Assembly (NCBI RefSeq): GCF_001544095.1
Contig: NZ_BCPT01000005.1
Location: 124,001-188,000 of the forward strand
DNA from: Enterococcus casseliflavus NBRC 100478
GTDB taxonomy: Bacteria; Bacillota; Bacilli; Lactobacillales; Enterococcaceae
DNA length: 64,000 nt
Direction: 5' to 3'
Shown here: positions 18,609 to 27,593 of the stretch, in pieces
Layout: each line of letters opens with the position of its first letter
Numbering within the stretch: position 1 is the first letter of the stretch
Notes under the pieces: model-generated
Told to the model about the DNA's origin: nothing
What the model saw: only the letters and a program-made list of their open reading frames with translations
Databases searched by the model: none
Position numbers and translations under genes: made by a program

Positions 18609-19358
18609 ATGAAAAAAATCCTATTCACACTGACAGCAGCTGCTAGCCTTTTATTATTAGCTGCTTGTACAGGTTCAAGTACCACCGATCCCTCATCAAG
18701 CAATTCGGCAGAAAGCACGTCAACCTCAGAATCTGTTGACTTGAATGCCCTGGAATTGCCGCAATTATCAACGGATGTGCAAGAGAATGAAGCTTTAGTT
18801 GAAATGGTAACGGAAGAAGGCTCGATCAAAATCAAACTTTTCCCAGAGATCGCGCCCAAAGCAGTCGAAAACTTTTTGACCCATGCCAAAGATGGGTATT
18901 ATGACGGCTTGACTTTCCATCGTGTCGTAGAAGAGTTTATGATCCAAGGGGGCGACCCTAATGGTGATGGCACTGGCGGAGAAAGCATTTGGGGCGAAGG
19001 ATTCGGCGAAGAATACTCGAACCAGCTTTATCACTTGCGAGGCGCATTAGCAATGGCAAAATCAAGTGCGCCAAACAGCCAAGGCAGTCAATTCTACATC
19101 GTTCAAAATGATCAGGATGTATCTGACGGTCTAGCGATCCAACACTATCCTGAAAAAATCATCGAAGCCTACAAAAATGGTGGAACACCACGATTGGACG
19201 GTAGCTATACCGTATTTGGTCAAGTGATCGAAGGCATGGATGTCGTAGATAAAATTGCGCAAGCAGAAACCCAAGACTCTGGCAATGGTGAGAATTCTCA
19301 ACCGGTTGAGCCAGTGAAGATCGAAACGATCAAGGTCTTGCAAGAAGCCAAAGAATAA
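18609..19358 (+). CDS. Cyclophilin-type peptidyl-prolyl isomerase lipoprotein
   Basis: A 249-residue lipoprotein: signal peptide MKKILFTLTAAASLLLLAAC with lipid-modified Cys20, a Ser/Thr-rich linker, then a cyclophilin domain (residues about 60-245) with FHRVVEEFMIQGGDPNGDG, GALAMAKSSAPNSQGSQFYI and YTVFGQVIEGMDVVDKI. It should speed proline isomerisation in proteins folding outside the membrane. A TATGAT -10 candidate lies at 18573; the -35 is weak. Start at 18609 is eight bases after AAGGA. Confidence 0.92.
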   Translation: MKKILFTLTAAASLLLLAACTGSSTTDPSSSNSAESTSTSESVDLNALELPQLSTDVQENEALVEMVTEEGSIKIKLFPEIAPKAVENFLTHAKDGYYDGLTFHRVVEEFMIQGGDPNGDGTGGESIWGEGFGEEYSNQLYHLRGALAMAKSSAPNSQGSQFYIVQNDQDVSDGLAIQHYPEKIIEAYKNGGTPRLDGSYTVFGQVIEGMDVVDKIAQAETQDSGNGENSQPVEPVKIETIKVLQEAKE

Positions 19359-19360
19359 AT

Positions 19361-19404
19361 AAAAAACCGCTGAAGTCTCCGTTAATCGGGAATTTCAGCG
19401 GTTT
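19361..19404. terminator. Bidirectional terminator between the cyclophilin gene and fabZ
   Basis: AAAACCGCTGAA / TTCAGCGGTTTT with T runs on both strands. Confidence 0.85.
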
Positions 19405-19408
19405 TCTT

Positions 19409-19849
19409 TTATTTTTGGTCGCCAACGATAAAGGTGAATTCGCATTCCGCAGCTTTTTTGCCGTCCACTGTAGCGACCGCATCAGCAGTTCCTACAGAGC
19501 CTTTGATTTTAGTGATCTCGAAAACAAGTTTCATGGTATCTCCCGGAACAACTTTTTGACGGAATTTGGCTTTGTTGATGCCGCCGATATACGCCGTTCT
19601 ACCTTGGAATTCCTCGGATTTCAAGATCAGGATCGATCCTGCTTGTGCCAATGTTTCTAAAATCAAGGCACCTGGCATTACTGGATTTCCTGGGAAATGT
19701 CCTTGGAAAAAGTCTTCGTTGATGGTGACATTTTTCGTTGCGATAATCTTTTTGCCAGACTCGATTTCATCGACGTAATCAATATATATAATTGGGTAGC
19801 GATTTGGAATCAAATCCATGACTTCTGTTTCAGTCAATAGTTTTTTCAT
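19409..19849 (-). CDS. fabZ: 3-hydroxyacyl-ACP dehydratase, FabZ/FabN type
   Basis: A 146-residue hot-dog-fold enzyme of fatty-acid synthesis. The active-site His51 is in GHFPGNPVMPG and Glu65 in ILETLAQ. In enterococci the copy grouped with fabI is FabN, a dehydratase that also isomerises the C10 intermediate to start unsaturated chains; a second FabZ sits in the main fab operon. Pairing with fabI makes a FabN role plausible, but FabZ and FabN cannot be told apart here by motif. FabT-like boxes cover its promoter region. Confidence 0.9.
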   Translation of the reverse strand: MKKLLTETEVMDLIPNRYPIIYIDYVDEIESGKKIIATKNVTINEDFFQGHFPGNPVMPGALILETLAQAGSILILKSEEFQGRTAYIGGINKAKFRQKVVPGDTMKLVFEITKIKGSVGTADAVATVDGKKAAECEFTFIVGDQK

Positions 19850-19880
19850 GGTTTCCCTTCCTTGCTTAAGAATTTATTAT

Positions 19881-19897
19881 AGTTTGATTATCAAAGT
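19881..19897. promoter_or_regulatory. FabT-type operator, box 1 (fabZ side)
   Basis: AGTTTGATTATCAAAGT matches the FabT box ANTTTGATTATCAAATT except near the end. It lies next to a TATAAT (19876-19881 on the minus strand), the likely -10 of fabZ. Confidence 0.8.
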
Positions 19898-19945
19898 ATC
19901 ATAGTTCAGCGAAATTCGCAACTAAATATTTATTAAGAAAAAAAT

Positions 19946-19962
19946 AGTTTGACAATCAAACA
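19946..19962. promoter_or_regulatory. FabT-type operator, box 2 (fabI side)
   Basis: AGTTTGACAATCAAACA, an inverted repeat of TTTGA/TCAAA type; it covers the -35 of the predicted fabI promoter. Confidence 0.7.
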
Positions 19963-19977
19963 ATTATGCTTAATAAT
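19949..19977 (+). promoter_or_regulatory. Predicted promoter of fabI
   Basis: TTGACA, 17-base spacer, AATAAT. Confidence 0.65.
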
Positions 19978-19990
19978 TAGAAATCAAGAT

Positions 19991-20007
19991 AGTTTGATTT
20001 ACTATTT
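19991..20007. promoter_or_regulatory. Possible third FabT-type site (half site)
   Basis: AGTTTGATTTACTATTT: the left arm is intact, the right arm degenerate. Confidence 0.35.
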
Positions 20008-20055
20008 GTCATTATACGTATTTTATTATTGTTGAATTTATTAAGGAGTGGAATT

Positions 20056-20811
20056 ATGAGTTTTTTAACCGGTAAAAAAGTTGTCGTCATGGGCGTTGCT
20101 AACAAACGCAGTATCGCTTGGGGCTGTGCACAAGCATTAAAAGCACAAGGAGCCGAAGTGATCTACACGTATCAAAACGACCGCATGAAAAAGCCTTTAG
20201 AGCGCTTATTGGAATCTGATGAATTTGTAGTGGAATGTGACGTCGCCAATGACGAAAGCATTGCTTCCGCCTTTGAAACGATCAAAGAATATGCAGGTGA
20301 GATCCACGGTGTTGTCCATGCCGTTGCTTATGCCAATAAAGAAGATCTATCTGGCGATATTTTAAATATTTCTCGTGACGGTTATGCTTTGGCGCAAGAC
20401 ATCAGCAGTTATTCATTGATTGCCGTCACCAAATATGCCAAACCAATCTTAGCTGAAAATGCTGGAATCGTTACCCTTTCCTACTTAGGTGCCGAACGGG
20501 CAGTACCGAACTACAATATGATGGGGATTGCAAAAGCCGCTTTAGAATCAAGCGTTCGCTATTTAGCTGCCGAACTTTCACCGCAAAAAATCCGCGTCAA
20601 TGCGATTTCAGCTGGTGCCATCAAGACGCTGGCAGTAACTGGTGTAAAAGACTATCAAAAACTGATCCAATTGTCAGAGGATCGAACACCTGATCATATT
20701 GGTGTGACGATTGAAGAAGTGGGCAATACTTGTGCCTTCTTGATCAGTCCATTATCAAGCGGGATTATCGGCGAAGTGATTTTCGTTGATAAAGGCGTTC
20801 ATTTATCTTAA
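20056..20811 (+). CDS. fabI: Enoyl-ACP reductase FabI
   Basis: A 251-residue SDR-fold NAD(P)H-dependent enoyl-ACP reductase, the last step of each elongation round and the triclosan target. VMGVANKRSIAWG is the FabI-specific cofactor loop; the Tyr...Tyr-Lys active site is SYLGAERAVPNYNMMGIAKAAL; the substrate loop ends with GVKDYQKLI. The start at 20056 follows AAGGAGTGGAATT. Divergent from fabZ across FabT-like boxes; no fabF/fabO is adjacent, unlike the enterococcal fabI-fabO-fabN arrangement I would expect. Confidence 0.96.
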   Translation: MSFLTGKKVVVMGVANKRSIAWGCAQALKAQGAEVIYTYQNDRMKKPLERLLESDEFVVECDVANDESIASAFETIKEYAGEIHGVVHAVAYANKEDLSGDILNISRDGYALAQDISSYSLIAVTKYAKPILAENAGIVTLSYLGAERAVPNYNMMGIAKAALESSVRYLAAELSPQKIRVNAISAGAIKTLAVTGVKDYQKLIQLSEDRTPDHIGVTIEEVGNTCAFLISPLSSGIIGEVIFVDKGVHLS

Positions 20812-20827
20812 TCAATGATTGTCATAG

Positions 20828-20870
20828 AAAAGTCTGCTATTTGCCTCTCCGTTGGCTAAGCAGGCTTTTT
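20828..20870 (+). terminator. Terminator of fabI
   Basis: AAAAGTCTGCT / AGCAGGCTTTTT with G-U pairing and a T run. Confidence 0.75.
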
Positions 20871-20902
20871 CTGAAAAAAACAGATATTTCAGAAAACCTC
20901 CT

Positions 20903-20931
20903 TTGCATTTCTATTTTATCTTCGTTAAAAT
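20903..20931 (+). promoter_or_regulatory. Predicted promoter of mscS
   Basis: TTGCAT, 17-base spacer, TAAAAT. Confidence 0.65.
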
Positions 20932-20958
20932 AGATGCAGTAAGACTTGGAGGGATTTT

Positions 20959-21876
20959 ATGAAACAACTGCTAATTGCAGCTAGCACGACCGATTCAAGT
21001 GGTTCCAGCATTACCGAACCAGCAGCTGCTCAGCTCAATGCATTACAAAAATGGTGGGCATCGATCGACTGGGAATCGATCATTGGCCTACTGATCCAAA
21101 AAGCACTGATGCTGTTTTTTTTGTGTATCTTATTCGGAATTTTATTAAAAATAAGCAACATGATCATTGACCGGATCTATCGGTCCTATGAAAAAAAAGC
21201 CACCTTCAATGTGAGTCGAATCAACACGATCCATACCCTGATCCGCAATACGGTTCATTACACATTAGGCTTCTTTTTTGTCTATGCACTCCTTTCAACC
21301 ATCGGCGTACCTGTAGGCTCGCTACTAGCCGGTGCCGGAGTCGTCGGTGTCGCTCTCGGTCTCGGTGCCCAAGGCTTTATGAATGACTTGATTACTGGCT
21401 TCTTTATTATTACCGAACAACAAATCAACGTTGGTGATTACGTCCGCTTGACCAATCTGACGCTTGAGGGTACGGTGACGGCCGTCGGTATTCGGACTGT
21501 TCAATTAAAATCCGTTGATGGAACCGTTCATTATATCCCAAATCGTAACATCACAACCATCAGTAATACATCAAGAGCCAATATGCAAGTCGTGGTAGAC
21601 GTACGTATCTTACCATCTGAAGGCTTAGATGAAATACGTGCCATCATTGAAGAAGTCAATGAACAGATTGCTCAGCAGCACGAAGAAGAGATTCAAACGG
21701 CCCCTACGGTCTTCGGTCTGGTGGATCTAGGAAACAACAACTTTGCAATTCGCACGACCATGTATGTGACCAACGGTACGCAATGGAAAATCAAAGAGGA
21801 ATTTTTGGCCGCATCGATCGATGCATTAACTGCCAAAGGCTATACGATCCCCAATGCGCCGATCGTCGGTATTTAA
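20959..21876 (+). CDS. mscS: Small-conductance mechanosensitive channel (MscS/YkuT family)
   Basis: A 305-residue membrane channel. Three membrane segments lie at about 42-65, 95-113 and 118-138; the pore helix is glycine/alanine-rich (LLAGAGVVGVALGLGAQGF), followed by the beta domain (GDYVRLTNLTLEGTVTAVGIRTVQLKSVDG) and a C-terminal alpha/beta cage. It opens under membrane tension to release solutes after osmotic downshock. The long polar N-terminus (about 40 residues) is like YkuT. In Bacillus ykuT and the CBS protein ykuL are also close together. Start behind GGAGGGATTTT. Confidence 0.92.
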   Translation: MKQLLIAASTTDSSGSSITEPAAAQLNALQKWWASIDWESIIGLLIQKALMLFFLCILFGILLKISNMIIDRIYRSYEKKATFNVSRINTIHTLIRNTVHYTLGFFFVYALLSTIGVPVGSLLAGAGVVGVALGLGAQGFMNDLITGFFIITEQQINVGDYVRLTNLTLEGTVTAVGIRTVQLKSVDGTVHYIPNRNITTISNTSRANMQVVVDVRILPSEGLDEIRAIIEEVNEQIAQQHEEEIQTAPTVFGLVDLGNNNFAIRTTMYVTNGTQWKIKEEFLAASIDALTAKGYTIPNAPIVGI

Positions 21877-21911
21877 AAAAAGGTTATCCCGAAACTGGGA
21901 TAACCTTTTTT
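21875..21911. terminator. Bidirectional terminator between mscS and the CBS gene
   Basis: AAAAAAGGTTATCCC / GGGATAACCTTTTTT with short loop; overlaps the mscS stop. Confidence 0.9.
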
Positions 21912-22415
21912 CTATACCACATGCAGTTCATCTGTCATCTTTGGGGCATCTTCTTTCGAAATCAGCAAATAGCGTCTTTCGATTTCATGCGCCAAATGAT
22001 TGACGGATTTTAAAATCTCTTTGCGGGTGATAATCCCAACAAAGACATTGTCATCATCAACGATCGGCAAGAATGCTTGATCCACTAACAGATGCAGCAT
22101 ACTTTCCAACTCATCGTTTTCTTTGATGCAATTCACATTGACTTCCATGACATCTGCCACAGTCAGCCCTTCAATATTTTCCATACTGAAGCCAGTGAGA
22201 TCCATCATTCGTTCTACGATGTTTGAGAGGCTGATTAAGCCGACTAAATGGTCCTCACTATCTAGTACTGGGATCTTTGAATAGCCCACTTTTGATAAAA
22301 CAAGCAATGCGTGACTCAAAGGGTGGTTATAAAATACCGATGCCACATTCTCTGCCGGCACCAAGAAATTTTCTTGATTCTCGAGTAATATTTTTTCTAC
22401 GGTCTGTCCTATCAA
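21912..22415 (-). CDS. cbpB: CBS-pair protein, CbpB/DarB-like
   Basis: A 167-residue protein made of two CBS motifs (ALLVLSKVGYSKIPVLDSEDHLVGLIS and the second around LVDQAFLPIVDDDNVFVGIITRKEIL). It resembles B. subtilis YkuL (DarB) and Listeria CbpB, which bind cyclic di-AMP and, when free, interact with Rel and pyruvate carboxylase. The ligand here is inferred from family. I place the start at TTG 22415, eight bases after GGAGG; an ATG at 22430 would overlap that site. Confidence 0.82.
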   Translation of the reverse strand: MIGQTVEKILLENQENFLVPAENVASVFYNHPLSHALLVLSKVGYSKIPVLDSEDHLVGLISLSNIVERMMDLTGFSMENIEGLTVADVMEVNVNCIKENDELESMLHLLVDQAFLPIVDDDNVFVGIITRKEILKSVNHLAHEIERRYLLISKEDAPKMTDELHVV

Positions 22416-22524
22416 TCTAATTGCCTCCATTTCACAGCTACTCTTCTATTTTACTTGAAAATGAGAATAGAAAGTAGAAACCTGCAAAATTATAATGAAA
22501 TTTTTACTTTTTGATTCCGCTTAC

Positions 22525-23037
22525 TTAACGTGTGAAAACGAAAGCTAGCTCTGGGACTTTATGAAAGGAACGATCATAGTATTGGATTGCCCATTGTTCT
22601 GGTGTACTTTCAATAATCGCAAAACTTTTGATTTGGATTTGCCCTCGCGGTTGAGAAATACTGCCAGGATTCAAGAAAAGTCGATTCCCGACTTTCTCAC
22701 AAGCAATTTGATGCGTATGACCAAACAAAGCGATCGAAGCATCTGCTTGTTGCGCTTTTAAGCCTAATTTGGTTACGCCAAAACGAACATCCGCCAAATG
22801 GCCATGGGTCATATAGATGGTATCCAGTGGCGTTTTAACGATACGTTCATTCGGAAAACCACCACCGTAATCGCAATTGCCACAAACGACTTGGAATGTT
22901 TCCCATAAAGGATCCGTTTCAGGAAGTTCTGAATCCCCACAGTGAAGGAACAAATCGACTTGATTTTCGAATTCATTTTTAAGATCAACAAGAATCTCAC
23001 GATCTGAATGATTGTCACTGACAACTAAGTATTTCAT
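22525..23037 (-). CDS. YfcE/YsnB-like metallophosphoesterase
   Basis: A 170-residue calcineurin-like phosphoesterase. Metal ligands are visible in order: [31 protein letters not shown]-like [10 protein letters not shown] and [11 protein letters not shown]. Members such as YfcE and MJ0936 hydrolyse phosphodiesters; the natural substrate is unknown. It overlaps the preceding rph/rdgB stop by ATGA and closes the murI-rph/rdgB unit, the same order as racE...rph-ysnA-ysnB in Bacillus. Confidence 0.9.
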   Translation of the reverse strand: MKYLVVSDNHSDREILVDLKNEFENQVDLFLHCGDSELPETDPLWETFQVVCGNCDYGGGFPNERIVKTPLDTIYMTHGHLADVRFGVTKLGLKAQQADASIALFGHTHQIACEKVGNRLFLNPGSISQPRGQIQIKSFAIIESTPEQWAIQYYDRSFHKVPELAFVFTR

Positions 23038-24386
23038 ACATTTTCTCCTTCTAACCACTCCCGCCACTGTTCCTGCAGTTTTTTGATTGCTAGACCACGG
23101 TGGCTCACTCGGTTCTTCTCTTCTTGACTCATTTGGGCTGCGCTTTGCTCTGAACCATCAGGAATAAACAATGGATCGTAGCCAAACCCATTTTCTCCAC
23201 GAGGGATGCGGCCGATTCTCCCCGGCCATTGAGCTTCAACCACCAAACTCTCTTTTCCTGGTGCTGCGAAAACTAACGTACAGTGAAATTGGGCACTGCG
23301 TTTGTCATCTTCGACATCCGTCAATTCATAGAGCAATTTTGCATTATTGGCAGCGTCACTTTTTTGCTCACCAGCAAATCGAGCAGAGTACACCCCTGGT
23401 CGTCCCCCTAGTGCATCGACTTTCAGTCCTGAGTCATCAGCTAACACCGGTCTTCCCAAAATTCTGGCGATGGTTTCCGCTTTAAGGCGGGCATTTTCTT
23501 CAAAGGTGGTGCCGGTTTCTTCAACATCTGGTAAGGAAGGATAGTCTTTTAAGGTACGGACATCGTAACCTGCTGCGCCAAATACGGCTTTAAATTCCTT
23601 GGCTTTTCCTGGATTGCCTGTAGCAATGACGATCGTTTTTTCGGGAATCTCATAAGGGGGTTCATCTGGTAAAAACAGTGCCTCTTTTTGATAGGCGATC
23701 AATTCTTCGATAGCTGTTTTTCCGTAGATCAGCATCTCATTCAACTGCTGACCATCAAAGGTCGCTTCTTCCCCAGTTCCTTGCAATTCGACAAATCGAC
23801 CAGATTCCGTCATCACCAAATTCATGTCAACAGCAGCTGAAGAATCTTCTTGATAATCGAGATCGGTCACACAGGTGCCATCTGGTAAGATCCCGACACT
23901 AATTGCTGCCAAATGCTCCTTGATTGGATCTTCCGTCAATGCTCTGTCACGCAACAAGGTATCGATAGCTAAACGCAACGCGACAAAAGCGCCGGTAATA
24001 CTAGCTGTTCGGGTACCGCCATCTGCTTGAACGACATCACAATCGACCACGATACTGCGCTCCCCTAATTTTTCTAAATCGACTACTGCGCGCAAGGAAC
24101 GAGCGATCAGCCGTTGGATCTCCATCGTCCGACCAGAAAGCTTGCCTTTGGCACTTTCTCGACGATTACGAGTGTTGGTCGCTCGTGGGAGCATACTGTA
24201 TTCGGCTGTGACCCAGCCTTTTCCCGTATCTCGTAAAAACGGAGGGACCCGCTCTTCAATCGTTGCCGAACAGATCACGGTTGTGTCACCAAAAGAGATC
24301 ACAACCGATCCTTCGGGGTGTTTGTAGACGTTGGTTTGAATTTTAACTGGTCTTAACATTGTTTCTTTTCTGCCATCATGTCGCAT
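23034..24386 (-). CDS. rph: Fused RNase PH and XTP/dITP diphosphatase
   Basis: A 450-residue bifunctional protein. Residues 1-245 are RNase PH ([60 protein letters not shown]), which trims tRNA 3' ends with phosphate. Residues about 250-450 are the RdgB/HAM1 diphosphatase ([62 protein letters not shown]) that clears xanthosine and inosine triphosphates. In Bacillus these are the separate adjacent genes rph and ysnA; the fusion is known in lactic acid bacteria. It starts directly after the murI stop. Confidence 0.95.
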   Translation of the reverse strand: MRHDGRKETMLRPVKIQTNVYKHPEGSVVISFGDTTVICSATIEERVPPFLRDTGKGWVTAEYSMLPRATNTRNRRESAKGKLSGRTMEIQRLIARSLRAVVDLEKLGERSIVVDCDVVQADGGTRTASITGAFVALRLAIDTLLRDRALTEDPIKEHLAAISVGILPDGTCVTDLDYQEDSSAAVDMNLVMTESGRFVELQGTGEEATFDGQQLNEMLIYGKTAIEELIAYQKEALFLPDEPPYEIPEKTIVIATGNPGKAKEFKAVFGAAGYDVRTLKDYPSLPDVEETGTTFEENARLKAETIARILGRPVLADDSGLKVDALGGRPGVYSARFAGEQKSDAANNAKLLYELTDVEDDKRSAQFHCTLVFAAPGKESLVVEAQWPGRIGRIPRGENGFGYDPLFIPDGSEQSAAQMSQEEKNRVSHRGLAIKKLQEQWREWLEGENV

Positions 24387-25202
24387 TTAAAAGCCTCCTA
24401 AATCAGTGTGAATCGATGAGATCGTGTCTAAATCAAGCCAATCATTGGCAATCTCATCAAACATTTTCGGTGAACCAGTAGTAAAAAATGCATGTTGCGG
24501 ATGCGGATCGTCCTGACTCGTTGCAGCAATGGAAAAATAGTCCAACAAGGTACTGACTTCCCCCACCGTTTCTGCCCCTGAATCAATCAGCTGGATATGA
24601 GCGCCCAATTCATTTTGAATCAAAGGACGCAATAAAGGATAATGGGTACAACCCAAAATCACTGTATCTAGCCGTTTGTTTTTCAATGGACGCAACGTTT
24701 CTGCCACGATTTTCTTGGCGACCGAGCTATGGTATTGTTTGCTTTCTACGATCGGCACAAACTTCGGGCAAGCCAAACTGACGACGGACGCATGGGGCGC
24801 TTTGCCATGAAGCGCGCGCTTGTAAGAGTCACTTTTGATCGTTCCGTTTGTCCCGATGACACCGATTCGTTGGTTTTTGCTTGCTTTGACTGCTGCTCGA
24901 CTGCCAGGCAGGATCACGCCGATCACTGGGATCGTTAGTTGTTCTTTGATTTCTTCAAGGGCGACCGCTGTCGCTGTATTACAAGCGATCACCAACATTT
25001 TAATATTTTTTTCTAATAAAAAACGGGTCATTTGCCACGTATACTCGATGACTTGCTCAGCAGGTCTCGGACCATACGGGCATCTGGCTGTATCTCCCAG
25101 ATAAAGAATCGATTCGTTGGGTAATTGCTTGATTGCTTCTTTGACGACCGTCAACCCACCAACACCAGAATCGATAAAACCAATTGGTCTGTTGTTTGTC
25201 AT
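24387..25202 (-). CDS. murI: Glutamate racemase
   Basis: A 271-residue cofactor-free racemase that supplies D-glutamate for peptidoglycan. The two catalytic cysteines are Cys74 in VIACNTATA and the one in LGCTHYPLL (about 184); [14 protein letters not shown] and [11 protein letters not shown] are family signatures. The start at 25202 is eight bases after AAGGA; an ATG at 25211 overlaps that site. First gene of murI-rph/rdgB-phosphoesterase; a weak TTGAAA-N17-CAAAAT promoter candidate lies near 25260-25290. Confidence 0.95.
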   Translation of the reverse strand: MTNNRPIGFIDSGVGGLTVVKEAIKQLPNESILYLGDTARCPYGPRPAEQVIEYTWQMTRFLLEKNIKMLVIACNTATAVALEEIKEQLTIPVIGVILPGSRAAVKASKNQRIGVIGTNGTIKSDSYKRALHGKAPHASVVSLACPKFVPIVESKQYHSSVAKKIVAETLRPLKNKRLDTVILGCTHYPLLRPLIQNELGAHIQLIDSGAETVGEVSTLLDYFSIAATSQDDPHPQHAFFTTGSPKMFDEIANDWLDLDTISSIHTDLGGF

Positions 25203-25341
25203 AGTTTCCATCCTTTACATGAAAGAAAGAGTTTGGTGCATTTTTCTCTCTTATTCATTTTGGACTTTTTTTGTCTATTTTTCAAGTATTCCTTTCGTTT
25301 GCTAAAAAAGCTTTCCGAAAAACCACGAAACGGTCAAAATG

Positions 25342-25412
25342 AAAAAAGCCCCTACGATTGGCTTACACCCCACAAGTTGCACTTGCATGGGTGAAAGACC
25401 GATCGTGGGGAT
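25342..25412 (-). terminator. Long branched terminator of the glutamine ABC operon
   Basis: On the minus strand CCCCACGATCGG pairs with CCAATCGTAGGGG before six T; inside, CTTTCACCC / GGGGTGTAAG and AGT/ACT arms pair further. Confidence 0.8.
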
Positions 25413-25432
25413 GTTTTTGTCGATTATTCGTT

Positions 25433-26089
25433 TTAGTAATCGTACTGACGTTTTTCCAAAAAGCCAGAAAGCAATGACAAGGCATAACAAACCAAAAAGT
25501 ATAAAACAGTCATTGCCAAAAACATAGGCAAAACATAGTTTGTGTTTTGACCATAAATGATTCGAGCATGATGAGTCAGCTCTGGTAAAGAAATAATCAC
25601 GGCTAATGACGTATCTTTGATCAAAGAGATCAACTGACTGACGATCGCTGGCAGCATCGCTTTAAATGCCTGCGGCACGACGATGCTCCGCAATACTTCG
25701 ACATAGCTTAGCCCTGTAGATAAACCAGCCTCCATCTGTCCTTTTGGCACAGAATTCAAACCAGCACGAAAGATTTCAGAAAGCATCGCTGATTCAAAAA
25801 TCGTCAATGCTACAACCGCTGACCAAAAAATATTAAAGCGGATACCGATCTGCGGCAATGCAAAGTAAGTGAAAAAGATGATCAAGAGCAAAGGCAAGTT
25901 ACGAATAACATCGATCACGACACCTAATACTTTAGAAAAGACTGGGATCGAGCTGAAGCGCAAAATGCCGGCGATCCCTCCGATAATAAAGCTAAATAAA
26001 ATCGATAGGATCGACACTTCAACTGTTACCCGCAAGCCATCGATCAAGAAGCGAATGTTAATCGCTGAAAAAGCTTCAAAAAAGTCCAT
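25433..26089 (-). CDS. glnP: Amino-acid ABC transporter permease (GlnP-like)
   Basis: A 218-residue inner-membrane permease of the polar amino acid (HisM/GlnP) family with about five membrane segments. The EAA loop that docks the ATPase is EIFRAGLNSVPKGQMEAGLSTG. It is the last of four genes ordered ATPase, binding protein, permease, permease, the B. subtilis glnQ-glnH-glnM-glnP order. Substrate (glutamine or glutamate) is inferred from that order and family. The start is 11 bases after AAGGAG. Confidence 0.88.
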   Translation of the reverse strand: MDFFEAFSAINIRFLIDGLRVTVEVSILSILFSFIIGGIAGILRFSSIPVFSKVLGVVIDVIRNLPLLLIIFFTYFALPQIGIRFNIFWSAVVALTIFESAMLSEIFRAGLNSVPKGQMEAGLSTGLSYVEVLRSIVVPQAFKAMLPAIVSQLISLIKDTSLAVIISLPELTHHARIIYGQNTNYVLPMFLAMTVLYFLVCYALSLLSGFLEKRQYDY

Positions 26090-26106
26090 AGTTCGTTAGC
26101 TCCTTT

Positions 26107-26754
26107 CTATGAGCGGACAGCCCAACGCCGTTCCAAGTAAACCATCAAATAAGACAATGGTAGGGTAATGATCAAATAGAAAAGACCAACAATGATATAC
26201 GTATCAAATGTATTGAAGGTCTCACTTGCGATCAAATCGCCTTGATACATAATATCTAATCCTGCGACCATCGCCAAAATTGATGAATTTTTGACAAGAT
26301 TGATAAATTGATTGCCTAACGGCGGTACGACGATCTTAAATGCTTGAGGCAAAATAATGTAGCGCATCGCTTGGCTGTAAGTAAAACCAGAAGACAAGGA
26401 AGCTTCCATCTGGCCTTTAGGGACCGTTTGAATCCCTGAACGGATCGTCTCAGCGATAAATGCCGATGTATAGATCGTTAAGCCGATCGTTCCTGCTTGA
26501 AAGCCGTCAAAAGAAACCCAATACATTGGCACAACGACATAAAAGAACATCACGATGATCAATAAGGGAATATTTCTAAAAAACTCAACATACGCTTTGG
26601 CAATCCCTTTGATGAGGCGATTGTCTGACAACTGAAAAATTGCCATTAAGGTTCCGATCAAAAGACTAAAAAACAGTGCGATCAAACTCGCCATGACTGT
26701 GTATTTAAAGCCTTCAATAAACTGACCGGTATACGTTTGAAATAATTCAACCAT
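26107..26754 (-). CDS. glnM: Amino-acid ABC transporter permease (GlnM-like)
   Basis: A 215-residue permease of the same family, with the EAA loop ETIRSGIQTVPKGQMEASLSSG and five predicted membrane segments. It should form a heterodimeric channel with the next permease, both driven by the GlnQ-like ATPase. Start behind GTAGGAGGAAACTGA, 11 bases after the binding-protein gene. Confidence 0.88.
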   Translation of the reverse strand: MVELFQTYTGQFIEGFKYTVMASLIALFFSLLIGTLMAIFQLSDNRLIKGIAKAYVEFFRNIPLLIIVMFFYVVVPMYWVSFDGFQAGTIGLTIYTSAFIAETIRSGIQTVPKGQMEASLSSGFTYSQAMRYIILPQAFKIVVPPLGNQFINLVKNSSILAMVAGLDIMYQGDLIASETFNTFDTYIIVGLFYLIITLPLSYLMVYLERRWAVRS

Positions 26755-26765
26755 TCAGTTTCCTC

Positions 26766-27575
26766 CTACTCTACTTTTCCTGATTCGTCTTCAGGGAACC
26801 ACTTGTTGTAAATCTCATCATAGGTTCCATCTTCACGCATTTCCCGCAAGGCTTGATTCACTGCATCAAGAAACGGCTTTTGTCCTTTATTGATAGCAAT
26901 CCCATAAGGTTCTTCTGTAAAAGTTTCGCCAACTAAATGGTAATTGGGATTTTCACTCGCCATCCCTAATAGGATCGCATTATCCGTGGTCATAGCATCC
27001 CCTTGACCAGATTGTAAAGCGGTAAAGGCTTCCGCATAATTCTCAAGTTCCAAAATTTGCGCTTCTGGTGCTGCTTCACGGATGTTGACAGCTGAAGTAG
27101 AGCCCTTCACGACCAATACAGTGGTGTCTGCGGTCAAATCTTCGATCCCTTGGATTGGACTATCTTTTGCGACTAATAAAGATTGTCCTGCATCAAAGTA
27201 GACATCGGAAAAATCGACCTGTTTTTTACGTTCTTCCGTGATAGTCATCGTGGCGATGATTGCATCGATGTTGCCGTTTTTCAAAAGAGGAATCCGGGTT
27301 TTTGAGGTAACTTCAACAAAGATGGCATTGCCATCACGACCTAAAATTTTCTCAGTGATTGCACGAGCGATATCAATATCGAATCCTCGTACTTCTCTGG
27401 TCGCGATATCCATTAATCCAAAAAGACGGGTATCGTTTTTTACGCCCCAAACGATCTGATTCGTCTCTTTGCTGTTTTCTAAAATATCGATCTCTGCGGC
27501 ACTTTGTCCTTTACAACCTGAGAAAGTCACAAGGGCAAAGGCTAAGACTAGAAAGGAAAAGATTTTCTTTCTCAT
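26766..27575 (-). CDS. glnH: Amino-acid ABC transporter substrate-binding lipoprotein
   Basis: A 269-residue lipoprotein, signal MRKKIFSFLVLAFALVTFSGC with Cys21 as lipid site. The type II periplasmic-binding fold has RGFDIDIARAI, VSKTRIPLLKNGNIDAI-type hinge sequence and FSDVYFDAGQSLLV; the arginine after TSKT and the aspartate near the end are the usual alpha-amino acid ligands. It captures glutamine, glutamate or a related amino acid outside the membrane for the two permeases downstream. Confidence 0.9.
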   Translation of the reverse strand: MRKKIFSFLVLAFALVTFSGCKGQSAAEIDILENSKETNQIVWGVKNDTRLFGLMDIATREVRGFDIDIARAITEKILGRDGNAIFVEVTSKTRIPLLKNGNIDAIIATMTITEERKKQVDFSDVYFDAGQSLLVAKDSPIQGIEDLTADTTVLVVKGSTSAVNIREAAPEAQILELENYAEAFTALQSGQGDAMTTDNAILLGMASENPNYHLVGETFTEEPYGIAINKGQKPFLDAVNQALREMREDGTYDEIYNKWFPEDESGKVE

Positions 27576-27593
27576 AAGGGTTCCTCCTATTGC

